64,000 nucleotides of DNA from Agrypnia vestita. Lineage: Eukaryota > Arthropoda > Insecta > Trichoptera > Phryganeidae. Position numbers and translations under genes: made by a program. The notes under the pieces are model-generated. The model was not told the origin of the DNA. It saw only the letters and a list, made by a program, of their open reading frames with translations, and did no database searches. The stretch spans positions 203,338-267,337 of the forward strand of contig JADDOH010002275.1 of NCBI GenBank assembly GCA_016648135.1. The letters run 5' to 3'. Of the stretch, positions 21,959 through 33,118 are shown one piece after another; position 1 is the first letter of the stretch; each line of letters starts with the position of its first letter.

Positions 21959-22809
21959 TTCAAATATTAGATGTTGGTCTTGTTAAAAGCTTCAATGAAT
22001 CGAAAAGCGCGCTTGGGAAGATGTGTGAATATGGTTAAAGCAAAAGTTCCGTGACAGAATAAAAAAAATTGACATTCTATCCTCTCTGAGAAACGGCGTG
22101 GTGGTTAGTTGGTTAGTTATTTTACAAAATAACGCTGTTGGTTGTATCTGGGAGGTCCCATAAGTGTTACTTAAGTATTCATTGTGTATTTGTATTCAAA
22201 AAGTTTCAAAATTCGGCCTCCGGAAACCAATGATCGTCCAAGGACCGTTAGTCAGCTCACCCACTCATCTGACCCCACGAATATTTAATCGTAATAATCA
22301 CGGGGTAATCATCGATTACGATTACCTTTAAATTACCAGTTATCTGAGGCAACTATTAATCTAAATCGTGATAGTTATATAACTCCACACGTCGAACCGC
22401 CAAGTCGAAGATGTGGCCGGCATCATGTTGCGCAATGTCTCCCCTGTTTACTGCTGAATATCTGATGGTAATGGCTTCAATTGAACCTGTTACCAACTTG
22501 TTTATACCAGTATACCTGCGGAGATGAATTTTATCTTTCGTAATATTCTCATTAATCAATTATGTTCTGTTTCTTTCCAGGTAAGTACGCAGCTCCTATT
22601 CGCATACAAGCCTCCATTTTCGAGAAATCACTTATTAGACCGTAAGTACCTAATCGTAATTTTATTTAAAACTATTTATTTCGTATTACGTACTTCTGAC
22701 TTTTTATTCCAAAAGTGTTTTGTTTAAGGTAACCAAATGGAAAACATGAATAAAGGATTTTCTTCTTCTTCAAACACAGCAAAATTATTTTATGGTGACA
22801 TTATAATCA
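21959..22809. other. Anonymous DNA containing a splice-like motif
   Basis: No gene is recognised; the open frames at 22356-22559 and 22524-22727 lack any domain. The splice motif at 22562-22589 is listed separately. Confidence 0.35.
22562..22589 (+). promoter_or_regulatory. Candidate recursive splice (ratchet) site
   Basis: A pyrimidine-rich tract (TTCTGTTTCTTTCCAG, ending 22580) is joined without spacing to GTAAGTACG (from 22581). Strong 3' and 5' splice consensus back to back is the signature of zero-nucleotide exons described in long insect introns. CATTAAT about 30 bp upstream (about 22551) could serve as a branch point. No exon-like frame lies around it. I infer, without proof, that the window sits in a long + strand intron here. 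Confidence 0.45.
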
Positions 22810-23262
22810 TAATTTATAGAAATAAACTTTGTATACAACACTATTTATTGAAAAAAATTCAACAAATTTCAAAGCCAGTGGCTTCTTCATCACGATAAAT
22901 TGGCTATGGATCATTCTTTTGATATTAACAAGGGTTTACAAATTATACAGAATCACAGTTTGATAAATTAGAAATTTTGGAAATAAGAAAAAGTATTAAT
23001 AGTAAATTGAGTATTATAAATAACCAGGTCCTTTTTACAAATAGTTATCTTTTAAATTTATTTTCATGTTAATTATGTACTTTATTATTATTAATTTTCC
23101 ATATATAACTTTTTAATATTTTGATTATCTATACTTCGATTTTTAAATTTAATTTTGTTATTATACATTTTTTATCCTGATGAAGAGGCCATTGGCTTTG
23201 AAACCTGTTGAATTTTTTCAATAAAAAAGTGGTATAAACAAAGTTTATTTCTATAAATTATA
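22810..23262. mobile_element. Inverted Penelope-like terminal pair P2
   Basis: Left arm 22810-22900 and right arm 23176-23262 are reverse complements (shared AATTTATAGAAATAAACTTT at the outside and a T(T)GAATTTTTTCAAT hairpin inside). Each arm, read outward, starts (C)GTGATGA or CCTGATGA, then a 6-bp stem closed by ATT or ACT, then GAAA: motif at 23176-23204 (+) and 22867-22894 (-). This is a hammerhead-like core. About 275 bp of AT-rich DNA separates the arms and has no reverse transcriptase. The copy at 48846-49311 belongs to the same family. Confidence 0.65.
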
Positions 23263-24243
23263 AAGGATATTCTTCTATGAAATATAATACACTTTTATTT
23301 TTATTATTATATAATACATTTTAATCAACTTTATAAAGAACTTAGTTACTAAGTAATTATAGAATTTTTCAGTAGCCTAAAAGTTTTCGAAACCTATTAG
23401 TGAAACATCTCAAATAAAAAAATACATGTGGCTTTTTACCATATATTACTATGAAACATTACTATCAAATCAATAAGAATATTCAATACCCATTACAACA
23501 TTTTCAGTACAAACCTCCTAATTTTAAAACTATGTATTTATTATATTCTACATTTTAATGATAACCAAAATATCTAACGCTATTTCTAACATTGTAACAT
23601 TGTTTAAAGTTCTGGAGAAAACTCCCATAAAACATATACTATGTTATTAACCAGGATGTAAACTGCTAACCTTTAAAAAGATTTTTTTTCAATAATTTAC
23701 TTATTGATTAGTACAATAACTTTCTACATATTATTTATTGTATTTTCTTGTGACTTTTTGTATTTATTTATTATTATTTCACTTTTTGTCATGTTATACC
23801 TGTGCACTTAGTTCTTAGATAGCTACGCTTCTTTTTTTATGACGTAAAAGTACAAATCAGGGCGTGCATTATTAACAAATTTAATAAATTGGATGATAAA
23901 CTGCTGCATAAATGCTGTACACCGCGCAATTTAAGAAATGAGTATCTTATATAGAAATGATATTTTATCTGATTCTCTAAATCCTGTCAGTTACTACATT
24001 GACATGCTGCTCGTTTCATTTTAAAGTTGCACACTACGCTTTGTGATGTGACGACCTCAATTACGCAAATAATTATTTGATACGAAAAGGTCCTAATTCT
24101 GTAGTAAATTCGGAGAATCAGTCATTTACGTCATTTTTCATTTTTAAAATATCGCGGGTTGAGAAACAATTACATTTCAAGGTGGAAGAATGAAACGAGG
24201 ACACTATAATTCAATTTGTAAAAGGTTACCATGTGGTAAACTA
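23263..24243. other. Anonymous AT-rich DNA
   Basis: Nothing recognised. Confidence 0.4.
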
Positions 24244-24429
24244 CGGTCGCCGAAAGGAGAGATCTTCGTACATCGAGCCTACGCTACGCATCCCTGACGC
24301 ACGCGCACAATTATATTGCTGTCAGGCTCGCACAGGCACAGCGAGCGTGACAGCAACACAACTGCACGCGTGTGACAAGCTCACGTAGCATAGGGTCAAT
24401 GTACGAAAATCTCTCCTTTCGGCGACCGA
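24244..24429. mobile_element. MITE with 32-bp terminal inverted repeats
   Basis: CGGTCGCCGAAAGGAGAGAT at 24245 and the matching inverted CTCTCCTTTCGGCGACCG at the right end begin a 32-bp inverted repeat with about three mismatches. The element is about 185 bp, GC-rich for this window, with its own internal CTGTCAGGCTCG...CGAGCGTGACAG hairpin. Flanks show TAAA on both sides, a possible target-site duplication. Confidence 0.8.
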
Positions 24430-24451
24430 AGTAAACCCTAACTTTGCTTGA

Positions 24452-24597
24452 TACAGTAGCCGGCAAACATCTTGAAATATTACGGCGTAGTGGGGGGAAG
24501 TTTGCGCATGTACCATTCCACCAAAGAGACCCAAATTTTGTCTTCTGCGCATTCCCCCACTACGCCAAAAAATTTCAAGAAATTTGCCGGAACTGTA
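24452..24597. mobile_element. 146-bp hairpin MITE, Tc1/mariner-type ends
   Basis: TA-CAGTAGCCGGCAAAC... at the left and ...TTTGCCGGAACTG-TA at the right. Arms continue as CTTGAAATATTACGGCGTAG and its imperfect complement, about 40 bp each, so nearly the whole unit folds on itself. The TA flanks with CAGT ends are the Tc1/mariner insertion pattern. It sits only 22 bp from the previous MITE. The 91-codon frame across it is a by-product. Confidence 0.8.
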
Positions 24598-25045
24598 CCA
24601 TGGAACGAGCCTTAAGGCGATGTTTCCTACGAGATACCACTAATATCACTGCCATAAATCCTTGTCGTGGCACAAGAATCAACATGCAATCATTTACAAT
24701 AACACAAATGAAAGCCTAATCGGTCAACGACATGCTAGCTTTACCCACACTCAACCTTCCCAACACCCTTTTGTAATAGCTTGGTACGGGACGCTGAATT
24801 TATGTATATTTATGAATTTATTATAATAAATTTATAGCAACGTGTTTAATAAATCTTGGCATTAAGAATCCTGAAGTATTACTCAATATTCAGACATAAT
24901 GACAAATTAAAAAAGTTATTTTGTTCTTTTTAAATCGGCGATTTTTCTCCATCAATCTTCACATGCATGAAATAAACTTAATTTTTTTTGTAGTAATTAA
25001 CATTTCTCTAAGTATTCATTCAAATTCTTAGTTTTCTGATACGGC
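24598..25045. other. Anonymous AT-rich DNA
   Basis: Nothing recognised. Confidence 0.4.
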
Positions 25046-25121
25046 ATATATATATATATATCTATATATATATATATATATTATATATATATATATATAT
25101 ATTATATATATTTTTTTTTTG
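25046..25121. repeat. (TA)n microsatellite
   Basis: About 75 bp of TA repeats with three interruptions, ending in a T run. Confidence 0.95.
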
Positions 25122-25353
25122 TTATCTAGAAATCAAAGAAGTATAAAGAATACTTATTATGTAAAATTAATAATTTGAACTGTTTAGGCTCATCTTTTCA
25201 TTAACAATTAAAATATTCACAAAATCAGGAATCTCAAGAAGTACCCCGATAACTGAAATATTACATTTTTTAAAAAGCAGTTCTGACATTTTTATGTTTT
25301 GTTTTTTATTATTTACTGAGTTATTTTGCTTTTTTAAGATTTTTTTTTTAATC

Positions 25354-25859
25354 TACAGGGTTATTTGGAAAAACAGTAATAACCTCGCAGGGCTATATTC
25401 CTACCTTGATTACGGGTCGAAAATGTTTAAGTAACTACAATATGACCTAATATCAATAATTATGGAGTTATGCAATATCAAAGTTTCTGACTATTTTTTT
25501 ACAAAATGTTGAACTATCATTACAGTAACTTATATCAATTACGAAAAAATCATTCGTTTCAATACAATTTAAATAAAATGATAAAAACCTTGCAGAAATT
25601 CCAATTGGAATGTTTTCCAATTGGAATTTCTGAGTTGTATTAAAGATAATGAGTTTTTCAAATTCGATATAAGTTACTGTAATGACAGTCCAACGTTTTA
25701 CAAAAAATAAGTCAGAAATATTGGAAAAAATGCAAACTTACATCTCGCATATCTACATAACTATTGATATAAGGTCTAGGTTGCTTGAACATTTTCAACT
25801 CATAATTAAATCAGAAATATAGTCCTGCGAGATTATTTGTGTTTTCCAATTTACCTGTA
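25354..25859. mobile_element. TACAGG-ended MITE, family E, copy 2
   Basis: TACAGGGTTATTTGGAAAAAC at the left; on the other strand TACAGGTAAATTGGAAAACAC at the right. Both are followed by TAATCTCGCAGG-like and ATATTCC-like blocks. A central perfect mini-palindrome AATTCCAATTGGAATG...CCAATTGGAATT lies near 25598-25628. Length 506 bp, TA on both sides. Confidence 0.85.
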
Positions 25860-27649
25860 TATAATACTTACGTAAGATTTAATTTAGATATTTCTTAAGG
25901 CTTATAACAAAAGGTATACTTTTTCTTAAACAAAATTACCCAACTCAATAGAAAAATCAATTCTTGTGTTTGAATTGTCATTGTTTCCATAGTTATTTGT
26001 TATTTTTGTCTGTTTTTTATGTCTTTATAAGCGTTTGACATTTACAAGCTCACAATTATTTTATTTTGGTGTCGTTTCACCGTTTCCATGGTTCGGTGGT
26101 CTCACAGTTAGTTAGCCAATTTTAATGTGTGTGTATTTCTTATTGATGTATCGCTATTTGAAATGCCTTATATATGAATCTGGTTCACATAATTGAAGCT
26201 AATAAAGGCACTTGGGTTCAGGATAACTCCTACAAAACAATTGTAATCAGATTATGCGGGCTCCATTTTCTAAATCGAGTCGATCCTCCCCTACTGTCGC
26301 TCGAATCACAAAACAGTCTCGCGAGCCGTTTCGACAGTCTGAAGCGCTATTCGCGAGTACCTTATTAGTGAAGCCACAACTTTATAATTGAGCTTATTAC
26401 GGCGCAAGAATTGCCAACCACTTCGCGCCACCGCAGTCTATTTAAATGTGAAATGTAATTGCAAATTAGAAGAATACAGTTTGAAGGTTAAGTGTTAAAC
26501 TCCGGTTATTTAATTACAAGTCGTGTTATAAAGATGTCGCAAAACATGCCTGCGGGAGGCAAATGAGATGCTAAAACAATTTAAACTTTAATTTGTTACG
26601 CAAAGTTACTGGACACAAAATTAACGCAGCAGTGTTCTTAAATTTACAGTTACCAAATTTTTCTAGAATATTTCAAACATTTTTAAGTCGCATTAATTAT
26701 CTCTAGTCACTCGTCAGAAGAACAATTTTTATTAAGCTGTTTTATCGCATCGATCACTTTCTCGAATATTCTATTCAATTTCGCATATTAATTAAATCGA
26801 TCGGTAGGTACTCGCCCGATACGGTTATCATTCGGTTTCAATGGCTACACTATTTTTCTCTACGGTTTTGTCGCTGGTAATGACGCGTTAATCGAATGTC
26901 AAACTATACTAAATTGCGCAACGCGGTGCTCCTTGTGTTCATACTTGACCCGTGTCCGTCTAAATGTTTTCAATTTTCTAGAACCTTCTAGTAACTTTGA
27001 ATTACTGTGTAAATACTGTAAAATCATCGATTACCTGAAATTCTTTCTGATTCCAACATCTCGTCACTATATTAACGTTGAAACTCATTCAATCATATAG
27101 ATATGCTTAAAAAATATTGTTGTATTACATAAGAACCGCCCTTATCTTCTGGGTTTATATAGTTGGCGACAACAGTTTAAATTGTGAATCAACTTTAAGC
27201 CAGTGCGCACGCCCACTGCGCGCGATTTTAGACATCTATCATAAAAATCGTTTTTATTAATTTTTTTACATTTCAGTGTTTCAACGGTAACGGCTTATCT
27301 TATCCACAATCCAAACAGTACTCCAGATTCATCACCTAGCTATATATACCTGTGATTTAAAAATGTAGTGTTATTAAAACCTGATTAAATGTAGAAAAAA
27401 AATTTATCGTCAACTATATCTATCCATTTTTCCTACAAAAAGTAGTATTCGAGGTCTAAGTAAATAATTTTTCCTGCGAATACTTTACTATAGACAAATT
27501 TGATCGTCAAAAAAATTAATTTTTAAAATTCGAAACAGTATTTAGAAATTTTCGTGATTAACTTTGAGGAAGTTAATTGTAATTAACTATGAATAAAACG
27601 CAACATTGTTTACTTGACACAATGACACTTTAATTTAAAAAAAAAACAA
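25860..27649. other. Anonymous DNA
   Basis: No gene or repeat that I can support. 26170-26370 and 26800-27060 are slightly more GC-rich but have no recognisable frame. Confidence 0.4.
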
Positions 27650-27950
27650 GTTTTTATTGTCCTCCCGTACTCATTGAATCAGGTTTCGTGCTTACTGCAC
27701 GCGTCGGGGTCATTACTCATTTGTATTGATTCCAATTTGAAAAAAACATTAAAAATTCGAAAAATCAAAAATAATACTATAATTAACAAAAAAATTACAC
27801 GAAAATTTGTTAGATCATTTTTATCTTCGCCACGATTCTGCCTGCAAAGTTTCAGCTCGATTGGATCACGGAAAAAGGGTTAAAAATCGATACAAAGTTT
27901 TTCCGGCAGACAACAAACCGCAAACGCTAAGAGTTAAAAGAAAGTAATTA
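27650..27950 (+). mobile_element. MITE-like family I, copy 1
   Basis: Blocks in order: ACTCATTGAATCAGGTTTCG, GCACGCGTCGGGGTCAT, AAAGTTTCAGCTCGATTGGA, CACGGAAAAAGGGTTAAAAA, CGGCAGACAACAA, AGAGTTAAAAGAAAG. The copy at 29347-29640 is the same element on the opposite strand, and part is shared with 39516-39825. The 69-codon frame is repeat-derived. Confidence 0.8.
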
Positions 27951-28019
27951 AAACGTTTTCGATACTTACTGTATCATCTTCAGTAATATACTAACTCTTA
28001 AGACTAGAAGACATTTATT

Positions 28020-28367
28020 TTTATTTTTTTTAATTTAATTCGGTCATCCAACAGGAATACACAATTGCTTGATAAGATGAAATACAAAAAAAAGTTAAAT
28101 GTCTCCCTCAATTAAAGGAATAGGACATAATCATAGATAAGTCAATTTGACAATGACAGATAAAACATCATTTAACCGATTGTTCCACATTTAGCTTTAA
28201 CATAGACATAAAGGGGCTCGAGGTGTAAATAATACATATAATATACATGATCAGGGAGGGGGACGAGATTCTAGTATCTGCCTCACCATACGACGATACT
28301 CTTCATATTTAGTGTTAAAAATATCTATTGAATTTAAGAGGTAATTATAATCTGGGCATTGAGGTTA
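28020..28367 (-). mobile_element. CR1/Jockey-type LINE 3' end, second copy
   Basis: Nearly identical to 14870-15150 (GGTCATCCAACAGGAATACA, AAGTCAATTTGACAATGACA, TCATTTAACCGATTGTTCCA). It carries about 48 bp after 28208 that the other copy lacks, and stops at TAATCTGGGCATT. It covers the 3' UTR and the last part of the reverse transcriptase frame. Confidence 0.85.
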
Positions 28368-28369
28368 CT

Positions 28370-28425
28370 GGAGGGACTTGAGCATTTTCGACTCACAATA
28401 TAGACAGGAATCTAACTGTTAAGTA
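28370..28425. repeat. Scrap of MITE family E
   Basis: GACTTGAGCATTTTCGACTC followed by GACAGGAATC matches the right subterminal region of the family E copies. Confidence 0.5.
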
Positions 28426-28429
28426 TTGT

Positions 28430-28860
28430 GAACCAGCGCTGGTACAATATGTATATGTTTATACGCAATTTTAATATATTATGAAATGACAAGCAGGTGG
28501 ACAAGGCGTGCGCGGTGTTGTAACTCGACCGTATGCGTTCGGTGTTATCCGGTCGGAAATGCGAGGATCGTTCGGTCAGCGCCTCCCGCCGCCAGTTTAG
28601 GGCGGAGACCGATACATCAATTCTCTCTTCCGGAAGACAAAAGATAAAATGTAAACAAACCTATTTTCGCCTTACTTGTTACCTTATGGCAGTTAAATTT
28701 CTTAATTTATATAGATCTTAAATTTCAGTCCCTCGTCATCAAGATCTGTTCAACTTTTCTCCCTAAAAAGCGTTTCATGTCTCAGACACATGCATCATTT
28801 CGCCCCGGCATATATATTTCTATGTTTCCCCATAGATATAAATAAAGAGATTATTGTATT
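28430..28860. other. DNA with GC-rich island at 28495-28640
   Basis: 28495-28640 is clearly GC- and CpG-rich (for example GCGCCTCCCGCCGCCAG) in an AT-rich setting. A 62-codon + frame (28533-28721) covers it without a recognisable domain. It could be a first-exon or promoter fragment, or repeat-derived. Confidence 0.3.
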
Positions 28861-28920
28861 AGCTTAGGTGTATGTTTTGAAAAGTTGTGTTCGATAGGGT
28901 GAGAACTAACTAACTAAGCA

Positions 28921-28943
28921 AGGGTAGGTTAGGTTGGGTTAGA
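28921..28943 (+). repeat. Short TTAGG-like interstitial repeat
   Basis: AGGGTAGGTTAGGTTGGGTT carries about three degenerate units of the insect telomere repeat TTAGG. It directly abuts the 3' end of the neighbouring minus-strand LINE copy, so it may be part of that insertion. Confidence 0.5.
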
Positions 28944-29290
28944 GGAACATATTCATCATATTCGTCATATTCTTTCATCAATTTTGCTTCGGCTACATTC
29001 ATACATCTTTTAATGCTGCTCTACGGTTATTGAGACTTAACAGGGCCATCCTCCAATACTTGTAGTATCTGATTCAGGTCTTTCGCGGCGCCTTTTTTTC
29101 TGTTGTCTTCTACACTCGCCCTACATGACCAAACCATCTCAGCACTTCTTTCTTTCTTCTATCTACCACAATCCAGCCAGTATTACATTTACATGTAATT
29201 TGTTCATTCCTATCGACCAACGATTTTCTACATAAGCACAACGAAACAATCTGCGTCGTATAGGTATTTTCATATAATAACAAACATACT
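28940..29290 (-). pseudogene. RTE-like LINE C-terminal tail
   Basis: The minus strand reads LCRKSLVDRNEQIT, then VLRWFGHVGRV, a deleted and frameshifted GRPR region, and LEDGPVKSLNNRR followed by a RCMNVAEA-like stretch. The last block matches 52760-52840, so the two copies share one family. It is broken by at least three indels. Confidence 0.75.
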
Positions 29291-29346
29291 AACATACTAA
29301 TTCGACAGTCTTTCTTAAATGGATAGACCTACTTGGCTAATGTTGC

Positions 29347-29640
29347 TGTTTTATTACTCCCTTTCTTTTAACTCGTAGCATCTGCGGCTTGTTGTCTGCC
29401 GGAAAAACCTTCGATCGATTTTTAACCCTTTTCCCATGATCCAATCGAGCTGAAACTTTGCAGGAAGACTCGTGGCGACGATAAGAATGATCTGATCGTT
29501 TAAAAAATTAATAATCATAATATCATTTTGGATATTTCGAAATTTTAATGGTTTTTCCATATTGGAATCAATACAAACGAGTCATGACCCCGACGCGTGC
29601 AGTAGGCACGAAACCTGATTCAATGAGAAAGGGAGTGTAA
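29347..29640 (-). mobile_element. MITE-like family I, copy 2 (inverted)
   Basis: Reverse-complement counterpart of 27650-27950, starting TATTACTCCCTTTC and ending AAAGGGAGTGTAATA. The two copies face each other across about 1.4 kb. Confidence 0.8.
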
Positions 29641-30062
29641 TAAAAACTCGATTTTTATGGGTTAGATTTTTTTAATGCTACTTTGTTTTTATTTTACGTG
29701 TCTCCCGATTCCTCGGATCGGGTGGTGGTGGTGAGCAGTGAGGTAGGTACCCCGGTACCCACCCGTCCGGCACGACCCGCAGCGGCGGCTATTTGTGTGT
29801 GGATCCCCGCTATCTTATTCCGTCCCGTCTGAAGCCGGGGCCCTCGATCGCCGGGCCGCGGTCGCAAAATATTACATTTTTGACGATAATAATTTTTTCT
29901 AATCAAATAAAGCAAACGTAAATTTTGTCGGCAAATTTTCATACCTTTGGATAACACAAATTTTCATCAAGGTTTTACTTGGCATTCCTAATATCACCTT
30001 TAAGTATGGAACAAGAAACCTTCGTATTATTACACCGAAATGGGGAATATATCAAGTCATCT
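29641..30062. other. GC-rich island at 29690-29870
   Basis: A sharply GC-rich block (CCGATTCCTCGGATCGGGTG, TACCCCGGTACCCACCCGTC, CCGGGGCCCTCGATCGCCGG) with several small palindromes. The minus-strand frame 29957-29694 is open across it (GVPTSLLTTTTRSEESGDT near its end). It may be LINE ORF1 or other element sequence, but I cannot assign it. Confidence 0.35.
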
Positions 30063-30547
30063 CTACTTTTAAAATATTGATTGTATTATTTGTATGTATC
30101 TGCATATATTTTTTATTAATTACACCTACATGTTTCGGAAAAACCTTTCCATCGTCAGGGTGTTTTACAAGTGGCAAAATATCAAAATGAATAATGTCTT
30201 TTGTTTTTCTAAATTATTTTTAAATTTTATTGCTGTAGTTCTCGATTACTCACAATTATTGGAAAATTTTTTAGAATTGGGCTAGTAGTTAAATTAAACG
30301 AATTATTAATAATATTTTGTTTACTATTACATGCTTTACTAATTTCTAACGATTCTAAATGACTCAATTTCAAGTCCTAAATTTTTATCAAAACCGTGAT
30401 CATTTTCTAATAAATGATTTGAAAATTCAGAAAAAACCATGATCATTCAGAAATCTCAAAAACTCTTTTACTCTTACATTAATTAATTAATTAATAAAAA
30501 ATATAAGTAGATACATACAAATAATACAAACAATATTTTAAAATGAC
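30063..30547. mobile_element. Inverted Penelope-like terminal pair P3
   Basis: Left 30065-30122 and right 30486-30545 are reverse complements (GTATTATTTGTATGTATCTG against AGATACATACAAATAATAC). On the minus strand 30159-30132 reads CCTGACGA-T-GGAAA-GGTT-TTTCC-GAAAC: a hammerhead-like core with a perfect 5-bp stem II. No reverse transcriptase is present. Confidence 0.6.
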
Positions 30548-32689
30548 AATCTTCAACGTTGCTGAATCAATTGAAAAAAAAATCATCTCTACATGTCTAC
30601 TTATCGATTATATCAAATGTAGCCACGCCCTCGTTCAACAAGTAATTTGTTAGTTAGTATGCGTCCGTCCTCATGAAAATACAGTAGTATCGAAACCTGT
30701 AGACATAAAGTTACTCCAAGTGGTTTATACAAAGTTCTTAATTAAATAAAATTAATCTTTCAATTAAAAAACTACTTACTCAATTCAAAAACTACTTACT
30801 CAAAAACTACTTACTCATTTTTTTTACTACTTTACGACTAAATTTTCTGTAATATGCCAATAAATAATCGTGAAATTCTTGCACAAATTTCAAGATAGTC
30901 AGTGGAAAATATAAAAATTATGAATCGTTTTATAAATTTGTTGATCTTGTCATTTTGGAACGCAATCCTAAAAATGCAGTCCCATATTAACATAAAAATG
31001 ATGAAATGTTAAATTATACGCATAATAACACAAGTTTTATTTAGATAATTTTGTTAACTTTGATGCGTATTTCTTCCATGTTTATTTGCAGCGTTGCAAA
31101 TTAAATAGTGAAACAATGGTCGTGCAGTTTGTTTTTTATTCCAAGGAGGTCACCATTGTGTGAATTGACCTTTTTTTATATTTTGAACTATTCCACAAAC
31201 ACCTTAATTAAAGTGTTTTTTTCTCTTTTGATAAGCAATAATAGTGTTACCATAAAGTTATTTTGCTATTATCGAAGAAGTGTTTCATTCAAATAATAAC
31301 AAGAATAAGAAAAAAACAATAATATTTATAAATTATTGTTTGAAACGGCGTTAACTTTGTAAAGATGCATTAATATCTTTAAAATGGATGGAATAAATCT
31401 TCTTGAATTTAATCATACATTTTACTACTCGAATTTCGAGAGTGACAGTTGGTAACTTTCATCTCTTCTCCTCTAAACTTTGTTGTATAAATGCTGAACA
31501 ATAAATTAATGGTATCCTTAAGTACAAGTATATAAAATTTGAGGCGGAATTAAAAGAATCACTTTTATTAAATAAAATGGCTTATCTGTACCTACTTAAA
31601 AAATTGTATGATAAATTTAATCGCCGAGCTCTAGATGTATTATTGTTTTATATTGTATATTTTTAATATTTATAATCAATTTTTTCTTTTTGTATGCGTA
31701 TAATTTAAAAATGTTTACCTATCGTGTGTATTTTTCGTTGATCTTCATTGAAATATTATATATTTATAAAATTATTTTTTCAACGCTATAGCACGCCAAC
31801 TACAAAAATTAACCAGTTAACCAATGACAGCGAAAACAACACAAGAATACCCCGGCTTGAGAGAATCGTATAGATGTATTGTGACTTCATCAGGAATCGA
31901 ACATGGAACGACTACGGAGGCCTCATATTTTATATTTATCAAAAGTATGTTAATTGAAATAATGAACATATAGATGAACGTCTGATTAAACATTTTTTGC
32001 TAAACAAAAATACTGCAGTTATCACTTTCTTCTGACCTTTCTTTATCAGCCAAGTCGCACCAATCTTTGAATATAGATCTCCTTTAATCTGTGCCATCGA
32101 TCCCTTGTCCTGTTCTAACTCATGCAATCACAGTATTTATTTTAGGTCACAAGTCACATACATTTGTGGATGATGGGTACTGTTTCTACTGCCTAGTTTT
32201 GGCATCTCTGCAGGACCCTACAGTGACGGCAACGAATCTCTTCCCTTTTCACCCTCTTCAACATTGCGATTATCTGGACAGTTGTTTCTGTTCCTTGGTG
32301 AATTTGTCCAACGCTGCTCGTTCCATAGATCTTTGTATCACCCTCTGATAAATAATAATTATAATATGAAAACACGTATTTCAATCTGGTAATTGTCGCT
32401 AGACAGGTGGACAAAAGCTTTTTGATAGCTCTCTCTATCGTTTAAAATATTCTATTTTGTTCTAGTAAAAAATGAGTCAGTGCCAAAACCTTGCTTGGCT
32501 GCTTTGACCTGTTTATCATACGATATATACATGGATGGCCAGGTTATATCATATTATCCAGTCAAATAATTCAATATTTTCGTCTTGTTGCAATGAACTT
32601 CTACAGATTAAACAATAAAATTCAACTTTATTCAATATCTAAAGAAGAGGTTAACATTTTAACAAAATAATAGTCATGTTAGTATATAA
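30548..32689. other. Anonymous AT-rich DNA
   Basis: Frames at 31108-31296, 31939-32127, 32091-32348 and 32193-32414 lack any domain I can name. Nothing is supported. Confidence 0.4.
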
Positions 32690-32918
32690 CCACTTACGGA
32701 GATTTTTAGTCTACCGGTTTCGAGATACGTCTCGACCCGTCTCTTCGTCAGGACAACCACAACACTAGCATGTGGTCTACCTCTACACACCACAACCATA
32801 GTATTATTTACATAAGAACAACTTCACAAAATATTATTTCTGTGCGTATTAATCTAACTGAAGGCCAACATGCATGAAACCGGTAGACTAAAAATCTCTG
32901 TAAGTAGTTAATTATATA
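32690..32918. mobile_element. Inverted Penelope-like terminal pair P4
   Basis: ACTTACGGAGATTTTTAGTC at the left against GACTAAAAATCTCTGTAAGT at the right, about 228 bp overall. On the minus strand 32752-32717 reads CCTGACGA, AGAGACG...TATCTC, GAAACCGG. The right arm carries a degenerate CTGAAGG...GAAACCGG. Same architecture as P2, P5 and P6 but a different family. Confidence 0.6.
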
Positions 32919-33118
32919 TTAATTATAAGTAACATTTCGCTGAATTATCTGACCATAAAATAAAGGTTTTAAATGTCAAAAATATAATGTACTGGTCTAT
33001 AAAGGAGTTTAAAAAATTGAAATGATATTTCAGGCGTTTTCTAGTATAATACTAATAATTCGGAAAAATCTCATTACACGTATAAAGAATTTTACTAAAA
33101 AATTACAATCATAAAAAA

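Noticed and set aside
31885..31915. tRNA B-box-like GTTCGATTCC on the minus strand
   Set aside because: No matching A box or acceptor stem could be folded around it.
31939..32414. Possible piggyBac-like zinc-binding or transposase fragment (RCRHCRVLQRCQN on the minus strand)
   Set aside because: Only two CxxC-like pairs, and the order of segments does not fit piggyBac.
32690..32918. CRISPR-like or palindromic regulatory array
   Set aside because: Only one inverted pair, no regular spacers; it fits the Penelope-like terminal structure better. No CRISPR array is present anywhere in the window.
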